Source: Phil1 sp040767925 (GTDB lineage: Bacteria > Bacillota > Clostridia > Christensenellales > CAG-138). Taken from it: DNA of 64,000 bases. The stretch is taken from positions 1,364,001-1,428,000 of the forward strand of contig JAXGNN010000001.1 in assembly GCA_040767925.1 (NCBI GenBank), given 5' to 3'. This document shows, piece after piece, positions 27,563 to 35,907 of this stretch (its first letter is position 1; each line of letters opens with the position of its first letter). The notes under the pieces are model-generated. The model saw only the letters and a program-made list of their open reading frames with translations, was not told the origin of the DNA and did no database searches. The translations under genes and the position numbers were made by a program.

Positions 27563-28465
27563 ATGGATTCTATGTATCTTCAAGGCATACTGATCCTGGT
27601 GGGGATCAACCTCATGGCCGTGCTGGGGTTGTGCCTGCTCACCGGCTTCACCGGCCTTTTCTCCTTCGGGCACGCGGGCTTCATGGCCATCGGCGCGTAC
27701 GCGTCGGCCTTCATGACGGTGAAACTGGGCTGGCCCTTCATCCCCGCCCTTTTGGTGGGCGCCCTGGCGGCGGCCCTCATCAGCGCCCTCATCGGCAAGG
27801 TGACGCTGAACTTAAAGGGCGACTACTTCTGCATCGCGACGCTGGGCTTCGGCGAGGCGATGCGGCTCATCCTCGAAAACGTCCGGTATTTCGGCGGCGC
27901 GCGCGGATGGCCCGGCATCCCTTCGCACACGTCGCTTCTCAACGTGGTCCTCATCAACATCGTCGCCGTATTCCTTCTTGCGAACCTCAAGCGCTCGCGG
28001 CACGGCAGGAACATGATCGCCGTGCGGGAGGAGGAACTCGCCTCGCAGGTGGTGGGGATCGACGTGTTCCGCTACAAGCTGATTTCGCTCATGATCAGCG
28101 CCGCCTACGCGGGCGTCGCCGGCGGCCTCATGGGGCATTACATGACCTTCCTCCAGCCCGCCATGTTCAGCCTGGTGAAATCCACCGAGCTGACCATCAT
28201 CGTCATCTTCGGCGGCCTAGGCAGCATATCGGGCAGCATCCTCGGGACGCTCGTGCTCACGGCCCTGCCGGAAGCGCTCCGGACCTTCTCGAACTGGCGC
28301 CTCGTCATCTACGGCCTGTCCGTCGTCGTCATCATGATCTCCCGGCCCAGCGGCCTCATGGGCGGGTACGAGCTGACCCTGGGCAGCATGAGAAAGCTCA
28401 TCGCCAAATTGAGGCGCAAAAGAACAGGCTCTCCCGAGGACGGGGAGGGAGGTGAAACCGCGTGA
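27563..28465 (+). CDS. livM: Branched-chain amino acid-type ABC transporter permease LivM
   Basis: A 300-residue integral membrane protein of the LivM family. It has GLCLLTGFTGLFSFGHAGFMAIGAY near the start and the coupling region MIAVREEELASQVVGIDVFRYKL. The C-terminal SRPSGLMG is followed by a basic cytoplasmic tail. It pairs with LivH. Its TGA overlaps the GTG start of livG. Confidence 0.95.
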   Translation: MDSMYLQGILILVGINLMAVLGLCLLTGFTGLFSFGHAGFMAIGAYASAFMTVKLGWPFIPALLVGALAAALISALIGKVTLNLKGDYFCIATLGFGEAMRLILENVRYFGGARGWPGIPSHTSLLNVVLINIVAVFLLANLKRSRHGRNMIAVREEELASQVVGIDVFRYKLISLMISAAYAGVAGGLMGHYMTFLQPAMFSLVKSTELTIIVIFGGLGSISGSILGTLVLTALPEALRTFSNWRLVIYGLSVVVIMISRPSGLMGGYELTLGSMRKLIAKLRRKRTGSPEDGEGGETA

Positions 28466-29226
28466 ATAAGCTTGAGTTGAAAAACCTGACGAAGACTTTC
28501 GGCGGCCTCACTGCGGTGGGCAACGTCGATTTTGAGGTGCCCGCGGACCGCATCAGCGGGCTCATCGGCCCGAACGGCGCCGGGAAGACCACGATTTTCA
28601 ACCTGATCACCGGCGTATATAAGGTGACGGAAGGCCAGGTCCTCTTCGAGGAGCAGGACATCACCGACAAGCCCCCCTATATGATCGCCCAGCACGGCAT
28701 CACGCGGACCTTTCAGAATATCCGGCTCTTCAAGAAGCTGACCGTTTATGAAAACGTGCTGGTCGCCTGCCACGACAACGCGAACTATACGCTCGCGGAA
28801 TCCCTGCTCCGGCTGCCGCGCTGCAGCAGGCAGGAAAAGCTGCTCAAAGAGAAGAGCGAAACCCTCCTCGAGATCATGGGGCTGCAGAACAGGAAGGATC
28901 TCGTCGCCAACAACCTTCCGTACGGTCTGCAGCGGCGGCTTGAAATCGCCCGGGCGCTCGCGCTCAACCCAAGGCTCCTTCTGCTCGACGAGCCCGCCGC
29001 CGGCATGAACCCGGACGAGACGGCGCAGCTCATGCGGCTCATCCTCGAAATCAAGGAGAAGTTCGGGCTCACCATACTCATCATCGACCACCATATGGAC
29101 CTGGTGATGGGCGTGTGCGAGAAGATCATGGTGCTCAACTTCGGGTGCAAACTGGCTGAAGGCACCCCCCAGGAAGTGCAGAACAACCCGAAGGTTGTCG
29201 AGGCCTATCTGGGAGTGGAGGGATAA
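28462..29226 (+). CDS. livG: Branched-chain amino acid-type ABC transporter ATPase LivG
   Basis: A 254-residue ATPase. Walker A is GPNGAGKT (36-43), the signature is the LivG variant LPYGLQRRLEIARAL, Walker B is LLLLDEPAAGMNP, and the H-loop is IDHHMD. It begins with GTG at 28462 (overlap GTGA with livM), preceded by GGGAGGTG. It works as a heterodimer with LivF. Confidence 0.96.
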   Translation: MNKLELKNLTKTFGGLTAVGNVDFEVPADRISGLIGPNGAGKTTIFNLITGVYKVTEGQVLFEEQDITDKPPYMIAQHGITRTFQNIRLFKKLTVYENVLVACHDNANYTLAESLLRLPRCSRQEKLLKEKSETLLEIMGLQNRKDLVANNLPYGLQRRLEIARALALNPRLLLLDEPAAGMNPDETAQLMRLILEIKEKFGLTILIIDHHMDLVMGVCEKIMVLNFGCKLAEGTPQEVQNNPKVVEAYLGVEG

Positions 29227-29229
29227 GCG

Positions 29230-29937
29230 ATGTTAAAGATTGAGAATCTGAACATTTACTACGGCGGCATCCACGCCATACGCGGGGTCGACCTCGAGAT
29301 CAACCAGGGCGAGATCGTGACCATCATCGGCTCCAACGGCGCCGGGAAGTCCACGCTGCTCAACGCGATCTCCGGCTTTTTGAAGAGCAAGCAGGGTTCG
29401 ATTTCCTATAAGGGAGAGAAACTGCCGCTGAGCCCCAGCAGGGTCGTGAAGAAGGGCATCTGCCAGATCCCCGAGGGGAGGCTGGTGTTCGCGAACCTGA
29501 GCGTCGCGGAGAACCTGATGCTCGGCGCGTTCCTTCGAAAGGACCACAAGAAGATCAGGGAGGATCTCGAGGGCGTGTATTCCCTGTTCCCCAGGCTGAA
29601 GGAGAGGGAAAAGCAGCCCGCGGGCACCTTGAGCGGGGGCGAGCAGCAGATGCTCGCCATCGGCCGCGGCCTGATGAGCGATCCCGAGCTGATGCTACTC
29701 GATGAACCCTCGCTCGGCCTTTCCCCCATCCTGATCCAGACGGTGTTCGAGATCATCGTCAACATCCGGGAGATGGGCAAAACCATCCTCCTCGTCGAGC
29801 AGAACGCCTACAAGGCGCTCTCGGTCGCGGACCGGGCGTACGTGCTCGAGCAGGGCAAGATCATCCTCGAGGGCAACGCCCGCGACATTTCCAACGATCC
29901 GAGCATCAAGCAGGCGTATCTCGGCGCCGGCAAATAA
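29230..29937 (+). CDS. livF: Branched-chain amino acid-type ABC transporter ATPase LivF
   Basis: A 235-residue ATPase. Walker A is GSNGAGKS (34-41), the signature LSGGEQQMLAIGRGL, Walker B LMLLDEPSLGLSP, followed by LVEQNAYKAL, typical of LivF. It starts 3 nt after livG. About 100 nt without a terminator separate it from the rocB-like gene, so they probably share an mRNA. Confidence 0.96.
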   Translation: MLKIENLNIYYGGIHAIRGVDLEINQGEIVTIIGSNGAGKSTLLNAISGFLKSKQGSISYKGEKLPLSPSRVVKKGICQIPEGRLVFANLSVAENLMLGAFLRKDHKKIREDLEGVYSLFPRLKEREKQPAGTLSGGEQQMLAIGRGLMSDPELMLLDEPSLGLSPILIQTVFEIIVNIREMGKTILLVEQNAYKALSVADRAYVLEQGKIILEGNARDISNDPSIKQAYLGAGK

Positions 29938-30038
29938 TCTTCATTCCTGCCGTTTCCGGGCTTGCCCGGGGACGGCATCCGTCTGCCCCGGCGCGCAAGC
30001 GGCCCGGCGGCGCCCACTAACCACAGGGGAGGAGAACT

Positions 30039-31709
30039 ATGCCCATTCGCGCATTCGACGAGATCCGGTCCATTACCGAAAAGCTGGTGGCCATCCCCAG
30101 CGTCGTCCGGGAGCCGGGCGGAGAGACCAAATGCGCCGAGGCCATCGCCGGCTACTATCGGCAATTGCCGTATTTTCAGCGGCACCCCGAGCGGGTGCGC
30201 GTTTTCAAGACCCACGAGGAGGCGTTCCTTCGCCACTCGACCTACGCCTACGTCAAGGGGACCGGCGCGCCTTCGGCTTCCGCGCGGACGGTGATTCTGA
30301 TCGGCCACATCGACACGGTGGGCGTCGAGGATTACGGCAAGGACCCGACCCTCGCCTTCGATCCCGCGCGCATCCCGGAAGTCCTCCGGCGGATGCGGGT
30401 TTCCCCGGAGGTCCTTTCCGACATCGAGAGCGGGGAATACCTGTTCGGCCGGGGCGTGCTCGACATGAAGTCCGGCGTCGCGGTGCACATGTACCTGATC
30501 AAATACTTTTCCGAGCACCCGGAGGAACTCTGCGGCAACCTGATCGCCGTCGCCGCGTGCGACGAGGAGGAGGGCTCCGCGGGCATCATCTCCGCGCTGG
30601 ACGAATTGAACGAGCTTCGCCTGCGCGAGGGCTTCGAGTATGTGGCCTGCGTCAACGCCGACTATACGACCGGCTATTATCCCGGCGACCCGGGGCGCTA
30701 TGTGTATTTGGGGAGCGTGGGAAAGCAGCTTCCCGCGGCCTACGTGCTGGGCAAGGAGACGCACGTGGGCCAGCCCTTCGGCGGGTTCGACCCCAACCTG
30801 CTCACGGCGGAAATCACGCTCCGCACCTCCCTCAACGCCGAACTCTGCGACAGCGCGCACGGCGAAACGAGCGTACCCCCCGTTTCCCTCAAGCAGGCCG
30901 ACTTCAAGGACGAATACACGGTGCAAACGCCGCTCAACGCCTACGCCTACTATAACGTCTTCAGCTATGTTTCCTCCCCCGTGCAGGTCATGGAGCGCTT
31001 CCTGCGGATCGTGGAGGAGGCCTTCGACGCGACGATCGGGCGCATGAACGCGCAGTACCAGAGCTACTGCGACAAGGTGGGCATCCCCTTCGCCCCGCTG
31101 CCCTGGAAGCGCAGGGTCTATACATGGGAGCGCCTTTGCCGCGAGCTTGCGGCGGAGCACCCGGGGTTCGAAGAACATATCGCCGGCTTCGCCGCCGAAC
31201 TCAACCGGCGCAACCCGAAGATGGACCTTCGCCTGTTCAGCGTGCGGGTCATCGAGGAGGCGTGGGGCTTCATGGCCGACAAGAGCCCCGCCGCGGTGCT
31301 GTTCTTCGGCTCGAGCTTCTGCTCGAGGGTCGAGGTTTCCGGCAGGAACGCGCGCGAGCGGGAGCTGATGGAGGCGCTGCGCCTTGCGGTGGACGAGGTT
31401 TCTCCCGCGTGCCCCGATCCCATCCAGATCAAGATGTTCTATCCGTATATCGCCGACGCGAGTTTCCTCGCCCTCAGCGACAGCCCGGAGGACATTTCCG
31501 CCATGCTGCGCAACATGCCCGCGCACGGCACGAAATACCGTTTCCCCATGGAAAAAATCCTGGCGATCAACGTACCTACGGTCAACATCGGCGCGCAGGG
31601 CTGGGACGGGCACCAGGTAGCCGAGCGGGTGCACATGCGCTACACCTTCGAGACCGTGCCCGAACTCTCTTACCGCGTGATCCGCCGCCTGCTCTCCCCA
31701 AGGGATTAG
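30039..31709 (+). CDS. RocB-like M20 family metallohydrolase
   Basis: A 556-residue cytoplasmic member of the M20/ArgE/DapE superfamily. The metal and catalytic residues are visible: GHIDTVG (H90, D92), GRGVLDMKSG (D142) and CDEEEGSAG (E176/E177). The length and overall design fit RocB, a protein of the Bacillus arginine-utilisation system whose exact reaction is unproven. Its place as last gene of the liv operon suggests that it hydrolyses an imported amide, N-acyl amino acid or dipeptide. GGGGAGGAG precedes the ATG. Confidence 0.88.
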   Translation: MPIRAFDEIRSITEKLVAIPSVVREPGGETKCAEAIAGYYRQLPYFQRHPERVRVFKTHEEAFLRHSTYAYVKGTGAPSASARTVILIGHIDTVGVEDYGKDPTLAFDPARIPEVLRRMRVSPEVLSDIESGEYLFGRGVLDMKSGVAVHMYLIKYFSEHPEELCGNLIAVAACDEEEGSAGIISALDELNELRLREGFEYVACVNADYTTGYYPGDPGRYVYLGSVGKQLPAAYVLGKETHVGQPFGGFDPNLLTAEITLRTSLNAELCDSAHGETSVPPVSLKQADFKDEYTVQTPLNAYAYYNVFSYVSSPVQVMERFLRIVEEAFDATIGRMNAQYQSYCDKVGIPFAPLPWKRRVYTWERLCRELAAEHPGFEEHIAGFAAELNRRNPKMDLRLFSVRVIEEAWGFMADKSPAAVLFFGSSFCSRVEVSGRNARERELMEALRLAVDEVSPACPDPIQIKMFYPYIADASFLALSDSPEDISAMLRNMPAHGTKYRFPMEKILAINVPTVNIGAQGWDGHQVAERVHMRYTFETVPELSYRVIRRLLSPRD

Positions 31710-31774
31710 GGGACGGGATTCGTTTGCTTGCGGGGCAGCGGGGACGGTCCTGCCCTTCTCCCTGTGGGCAGCCG

Positions 31775-31793
31775 GGCGGATATGGAATCCGCC
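31775..31793 (-). repeat. Composite 3'-end repeat, copy E (palindrome only)
   Basis: GGCGGATATGGAATCCGCC followed by CCTACA, the minus-strand orientation of copies B and C. There is no AATTGAC tract; an ordinary terminator (31826-31860) lies between it and the DUF362 gene instead. Confidence 0.75.
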
Positions 31794-31825
31794 CCTACAT
31801 AGGGCGCAATATCCCCGTCACATGA

Positions 31826-31860
31826 AAACGGCCTCCGCTTGAAGCGTCGGCCGTTTGTTT
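31826..31860. terminator. Bidirectional terminator between rocB-like and DUF362 genes
   Basis: Stem AAACGGCC / GGCCGTTT with an inner CGCTT-AGCG helix. TTTGTTT follows on plus, and on minus the stem ends in GTTTTCATG. It is related in sequence to the tuf terminator. Confidence 0.8.
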
Positions 31861-31887
31861 CTTCGCATGATTCGGATTGTCGATCGC

Positions 31888-33027
31888 TCAGCGGTTCAGC
31901 ATCCGCGCGACGAACGTCCTGTGCACGCGCATGGCGCCTTTGGGGCAGAACTCCTGGCAGCAGAAGCAGCGGATGCATTTCTTTTTATCAATAATGGGCA
32001 GGCGGTTTTTCATGACGATGGCCTTGGCGGGGCAGAGCTTCGCGCACTCCGCGCAGCCGATGCATAGGGGTTTTTCAACCCTGGGCCTGCGCTTGAGGAG
32101 CATCATCATCAGCGAGCGCGTGACCCCGCGCGTGTTCTTGACCGAGGTGATCTCCACCTGCGGCAGGCGCTCGCAATCGGGGATTTCAAAGGCCCTGGGG
32201 TCGCCGTAAACGGCGGCTTTCGCGAGGTCGAGGTTCACGAGCCCGCGCGCCGCGGCGCGCTCCATGGTGGGGATCTCGGAGGGATTCGCGCCGATCATGG
32301 CGCAGGCGGCGAGGTCCGCCTCGTACGGGGAGGTCGAGGCGATGACGGCGTACGCCTTGCGCGGCCTGCCGGAGGTCGGGCCGTTGCCGTCCATGGCGAC
32401 GACGGCGTCGATGAGCGAGAGCCGCGGCGCGGTGTAGGCGCAAAGATCGACCAGCATGTCGGCGAACTCCGCGTGGTTCGCGTGGAGGTAATGGTATTCG
32501 AGCTTGACGGTGCCGGGCACTGTGCCATAAAGGTTCTTGACCGCGCCGGTCAGGCCCATCATGCCATGGGTTTTCAGCTTCGAGAAGTTGATGACGGCGT
32601 CCGCGTCCCTGAGCCACGCCGTGCGCGCGAACCGCTTGGCGACGGCGGCCTCGGGATACGCGGCCTCGTACTGGGAAACGTCTAAATTGAGCTGCGCGCC
32701 GGTTTCCAGCACGCGGTCCATCCCCGTCATGGCGTAGCTGCGCTCGAGATGCGCCTGGCTGAAGATGCCGGCGGGGCTGTCCCCCACGGTGACGGACGCG
32801 CCGCGCGCGACGAGCATGCGGCAGAGCGCCGACACCGCCGCGGGGTCCGTGCAGACCGCGAACTCCGGCGCCTTGGGCGCGGCGAGGTTGACCTTGAGGG
32901 CGATCTTCATGCCGGGCGCGACCCAATCGAGCCCGCCGACGGCCTCTATGGCCTCGGCGAGCGCCGCGTCGAGCGCGGAGGGCGAATAATCCTCACAGCG
33001 GACGATGGCTGTGGTATAAGCGTTCAT
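31888..33027 (-). CDS. DUF362 protein with C-terminal 2[4Fe-4S] ferredoxin domain
   Basis: 379 residues. A DUF362 domain (about 1-300, with VKVNLAAPKAPE-like IALKVNLAA and INFSKLKTHGMMGLTGAVKN) is followed by a bacterial ferredoxin domain. The cluster cysteines are C322, C325, C328, C332 and C351, C354, C357, C361, two classic CxxCxxCxxxCP sets. The role is probably electron transfer of unknown partner; DUF362-ferredoxin fusions are common in anaerobes. Its ATG overlaps the typA stop (ATGA at 33024-33027), so it is coupled to typA. Confidence 0.92.
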   Translation of the reverse strand: MNAYTTAIVRCEDYSPSALDAALAEAIEAVGGLDWVAPGMKIALKVNLAAPKAPEFAVCTDPAAVSALCRMLVARGASVTVGDSPAGIFSQAHLERSYAMTGMDRVLETGAQLNLDVSQYEAAYPEAAVAKRFARTAWLRDADAVINFSKLKTHGMMGLTGAVKNLYGTVPGTVKLEYHYLHANHAEFADMLVDLCAYTAPRLSLIDAVVAMDGNGPTSGRPRKAYAVIASTSPYEADLAACAMIGANPSEIPTMERAAARGLVNLDLAKAAVYGDPRAFEIPDCERLPQVEITSVKNTRGVTRSLMMMLLKRRPRVEKPLCIGCAECAKLCPAKAIVMKNRLPIIDKKKCIRCFCCQEFCPKGAMRVHRTFVARMLNR

Positions 33028-34847
33028 TGCGTATCGCGCGCGGACTTTTTCATCCGCATCTCCTTACTGAGGATGCGCTTGCGCATCCGGATATTCCTGG
33101 GCGTCACCTCGACGAGTTCGTCGTCCTCGATGAACTCGAGGCACTGCTCGAGCGAGAGCACGGTGGGCGGCGTGAGGCGCAGCGCCTCGTCCGAACCGGA
33201 CGCGCGCATGTTGGTGACGTGCTTCTTCTTGCAGACGTTGACCACGATGTCCTCTCCGCGCGAACATTCGCCCACGACCTGCCCTTCGTATACGGGCACG
33301 CCGGGGCCGATGAAGAGCCTGCCGCGCTCCTGCGTGTTGTAGAGGCCGTAGCTCGAGGATTCCCCCGTCTCGCTGCAGACGAGCGAGCCGTGCTCGCGCT
33401 CGTCGATCTCTCCCTTATAGGGCTCGTAGCCGTGGAAGATGTGGCTCATCACGCCGTTGCCGCGCGTGTCGGTCAACAGCTCGCTGCGGTAGCCCATCAG
33501 CCCCCGCGCGGGGATGTTGAAAAGGATGCGCACGCTCCCCTCGGTCTCGGAATGCATGTCGACGAGCTCGGCCTTTCTCGAGCCGAGTTTTTCCATGACG
33601 GCGCCGACATATTCCGCGGGAACGTCGATGGTCAACTCCTCGATGGGCTCGAGCAGCGTACCGTCCTCCTCCCGGCGGAGGATGGCCTTCGGGCGGGAAA
33701 CCGCGAATTCGTAGCCCTGCCGCCGCATCTGCTCGATGAGGATCGAGAGGTGCAATTCGCCGCGGCCGGACACCTTGAAGGTATCGGTCGACTCCGTCTC
33801 CTCCACGCGCATGGAGACGTTGGTCTCCACCTCCTTCATGAGGCGGTCGCGCAGGTTCCTGGAGGTGACGTACTTTCCCTCGCGCCCCGCGAAGGGCGAG
33901 TCGTTGACGAGGAACATCATCGAGACCGTCGGCTCGTCGATGTGCACGAAGGGCATGGGATCTATATGCTCGGGGTCGCAGGCGGTCTCGCCCACGGCGA
34001 GGCCCGTGACGCCCGCGACGGCGACGATATCCCCCGCGCAGGCCGCATCCACCTCGACGCGCCGCAATCCCTCGAACCGGTAGAGCCGCGTGAGCTTCAC
34101 CGTACGCACGTTGTTCTCCTGCCCGCCGCAGAGCGCCAGCTGCTGCCCGCACCGGGCCGTGCCGCGCTCGATGCGGCCGATGCCGATCCTGCCCACGTAC
34201 TCGTCGTAATCGATCGTGGAAAAGAGGATTTGCAGAGGCGCTTCCGCGTCGCACTCCGGCGCGGGGATGGCCGAAAGGATCGTATCGAACAGCGCGCCCA
34301 TGTCCTCCCCCAAAACGTCCGGTTCCATGCCGGAGACGCCCTCGCGCGCCGAGGCGTACACGACGGGAAAGTCGATCTGCTCCGCCGTCGCGCCAAGCTC
34401 CATGAAAAGCTCCAGCGCCTCGTCCACGACCTCCATGGGACGCGCGCCGGGCCGGTCGACCTTGTTGACGACGACGATTGGGATTTTCTTCAGTTCGAGC
34501 GCCTTTCGAAGCACGAAGCGCGTCTGCGGCATGCAGCCCTCGAACGCGTCCACGAGGAGCAGTACGCCGTCCACCATCTGGAGGATGCGCTCCACCTCGC
34601 CGCCGAAATCCGCGTGGCCGGGCGTGTCGATGATGTTGATTCGGTACCCTTTATAGGACACCGCCGTGTTCTTGGAAAGTATGGTGATGCCGCGCTCCCG
34701 CTCGAGGTCGCCGGAATCGAGCACGCGCTCCTGCACGACCTCGTTGGCGCGGAAAACGCCGCTCTGCCTCAAAAGGCAGTCGACGAGCGTGGTCTTGCCG
34801 TGGTCGACGTGCGCGATGATGGCGATGTTGCGGATCTTGTCGTTCAT
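33024..34847 (-). CDS. typA: Ribosome-associated GTPase TypA/BipA
   Basis: A 607-residue translational GTPase of the EF-G family, involved in 50S assembly and stress adaptation. It has G1 AHVDHGKTT (12-20), RGITI in switch I, DTPGHADFGGEV and NKVDRPGA. EF-G-like domains III and V and the BipA-specific C-terminal domain (RGLMGYRSELLTDTRG) are present. ATG with AAGGAGA just upstream. It is transcribed from its own promoter at 34876-34904, divergent from thiT. Confidence 0.97.
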   Translation of the reverse strand: MNDKIRNIAIIAHVDHGKTTLVDCLLRQSGVFRANEVVQERVLDSGDLERERGITILSKNTAVSYKGYRINIIDTPGHADFGGEVERILQMVDGVLLLVDAFEGCMPQTRFVLRKALELKKIPIVVVNKVDRPGARPMEVVDEALELFMELGATAEQIDFPVVYASAREGVSGMEPDVLGEDMGALFDTILSAIPAPECDAEAPLQILFSTIDYDEYVGRIGIGRIERGTARCGQQLALCGGQENNVRTVKLTRLYRFEGLRRVEVDAACAGDIVAVAGVTGLAVGETACDPEHIDPMPFVHIDEPTVSMMFLVNDSPFAGREGKYVTSRNLRDRLMKEVETNVSMRVEETESTDTFKVSGRGELHLSILIEQMRRQGYEFAVSRPKAILRREEDGTLLEPIEELTIDVPAEYVGAVMEKLGSRKAELVDMHSETEGSVRILFNIPARGLMGYRSELLTDTRGNGVMSHIFHGYEPYKGEIDEREHGSLVCSETGESSSYGLYNTQERGRLFIGPGVPVYEGQVVGECSRGEDIVVNVCKKKHVTNMRASGSDEALRLTPPTVLSLEQCLEFIEDDELVEVTPRNIRMRKRILSKEMRMKKSARDTQ

Positions 34848-34875
34848 GCTTTAATCTCCTTCGTGAAACCGATCT

Positions 34876-34904
34876 ATTATACTCTGATTTGATCTGCATA
34901 GCAA
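34876..34904 (-). promoter_or_regulatory. Promoter of typA
   Basis: On the minus strand: TTGCTA (complement of 34899-34904), a 17-nt spacer and TATAAT (complement of 34876-34881), 28 nt before the typA ATG. Confidence 0.75.
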
Positions 34905-34932
34905 GTTTTCCGTCCAAAGCCCGCCCGCGCCG

Positions 34933-34961
34933 TTGACAAAGCCGCCGCGCGATGCTACCAT
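34933..34961 (+). promoter_or_regulatory. Promoter of the TPP riboswitch-thiT transcript
   Basis: TTGACA (34933-34938), a 17-nt spacer and TACCAT (34956-34961), placed about 20 nt before the riboswitch aptamer. Confidence 0.75.
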
Positions 34962-34982
34962 AAGGGCGAACGGAATACCGCC

Positions 34983-35065
34983 CGCTGGGGGAGCCGACGC
35001 GCATGCGTTCGTGCTGAGAGATACCCTTGGAACCTGTCCGGGTAATGCCGACGAAGGGAAGCGGA
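34983..35065 (+). ncRNA. TPP riboswitch (THI element)
   Basis: The conserved THI-box core is present: CTGAGAGATACCC, then GAACCTGTCCGGGTAATGCC and GAAGGGAAGC. P1 closes through CCGCT (34983-34987) and AGCGG (35061-35065). It lies between a promoter and the thiamine transporter gene, followed by an intrinsic terminator (35103-35126), so ligand binding should turn thiT off by premature termination. Confidence 0.96.
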
Positions 35066-35102
35066 GGACAAATACATCAAACCGCCTTCGGCGTTTGACT
35101 GT

Positions 35103-35126
35103 CCCCGCAAAAGCGCGGGGATTTTT
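35103..35126 (+). terminator. Riboswitch-controlled terminator
   Basis: Stem CCCCGC / GCGGGG followed by ATTTTT, 38 nt after the aptamer. The segment between (35078-35100, with ACCGCCTTCGGCG) can form an alternative hairpin. Confidence 0.85.
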
Positions 35127-35146
35127 GTTCGGAAAGGATTCGTTCC

Positions 35147-35812
35147 ATGAAATTCGTGCTGTTTGAAAAGCTCGCGGAGCTTTCGGGCAAAGAATGGGCG
35201 ATGCTCATCGCGGCGCTCGTGATAGCCGCCGCGCTCATCGCCCTTTTGGCGCGGCTCAACAAGCGCCGCAAGGCAGAGGCCGCCGCGAAACCCGGCATCC
35301 CCACGCGCGTGCTCGTGCAGGGCGCGCTCTGCCTTTCCATGGCGTTCGCCTTAAGCTACGTCAAGCTCTTCTCGATGCCGCTCGGCGGCTCTGTGACGCT
35401 CTGCTCCATGCTGCCCATCGTGGTCTTCGGCTATCTGTACGGCCCGGCCTACGGCTTCTCCGTGGCGTTCGCGTACAGCATCCTCCAGATCGTGCAGGGC
35501 GCGTGGATCGTCCACCCCGTGCAGTTCGCGCTCGACTATTTCATCGCCTTCACGGCGCTGGGCCTCGGCTCCCTCTTCCCGAGAAGCTTGCCCTTGGGCA
35601 TGGCGGTTTCCGGCCTCGCCCGCCTTTTGTGCAGCGTCGTCTCCGGCACGGTGTTCTTCGCGGAATACGCGACGGAGGCCGGCTACGCGAGCGCGCTGTG
35701 GTATTCCGTCGTCTACAACGCCTCGACCATCGGCGTGGAAACCGCGCTGTGCGCCGTCGTCGCGGCGCTGCCGCCCGTCGCGCGCGCGATAGAGCGGATC
35801 AGGAAAGCGTAA
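35147..35812 (+). CDS. thiT: Thiamine ECF transporter S-component ThiT
   Basis: A 221-residue membrane protein that binds thiamine with high affinity and works with a shared ECF energy module, which is not in this window. The S-component core (about 50-221) has GSVTLCSMLPIVVFGYLYGP and the thiamine-site region HPVQFALDYFIAFTALGL. An extra N-terminal hydrophobic segment (about 17-36) plus a KRRKAEAAAK linker makes it longer than the typical 6-helix ThiT. AAAGGA precedes the ATG. The upstream TPP riboswitch independently supports the function. Confidence 0.95.
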   Translation: MKFVLFEKLAELSGKEWAMLIAALVIAAALIALLARLNKRRKAEAAAKPGIPTRVLVQGALCLSMAFALSYVKLFSMPLGGSVTLCSMLPIVVFGYLYGPAYGFSVAFAYSILQIVQGAWIVHPVQFALDYFIAFTALGLGSLFPRSLPLGMAVSGLARLLCSVVSGTVFFAEYATEAGYASALWYSVVYNASTIGVETALCAVVAALPPVARAIERIRKA

Positions 35813-35823
35813 CAAGCCCCTCA

Positions 35824-35848
35824 AAGCCGGTTGCCCGCCGGCTTTTTT
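35824..35848 (+). terminator. Intrinsic terminator of thiT
   Basis: Stem AAGCCGG / CCGGCTT with a 7-nt loop, followed by TTTTTT. Confidence 0.9.
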
Positions 35849-35894
35849 ATCCCCGTACATAGAAAATTCACTCGCCAGAACGGGGCTTCGGCGG

Positions 35895-35900
35895 TATAAT
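35895..35900 (+). promoter_or_regulatory. -10 element directly before the M23 gene
   Basis: Perfect TATAAT whose last base is 8 nt before the ATG at 35908. Transcription would begin at or next to the start codon, which suggests a leaderless mRNA; the AGGA at 35903-35906 is too close to act as a Shine-Dalgarno. No sigma-A -35 is evident. Confidence 0.45.
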
Positions 35901-35907
35901 TTAGGAC

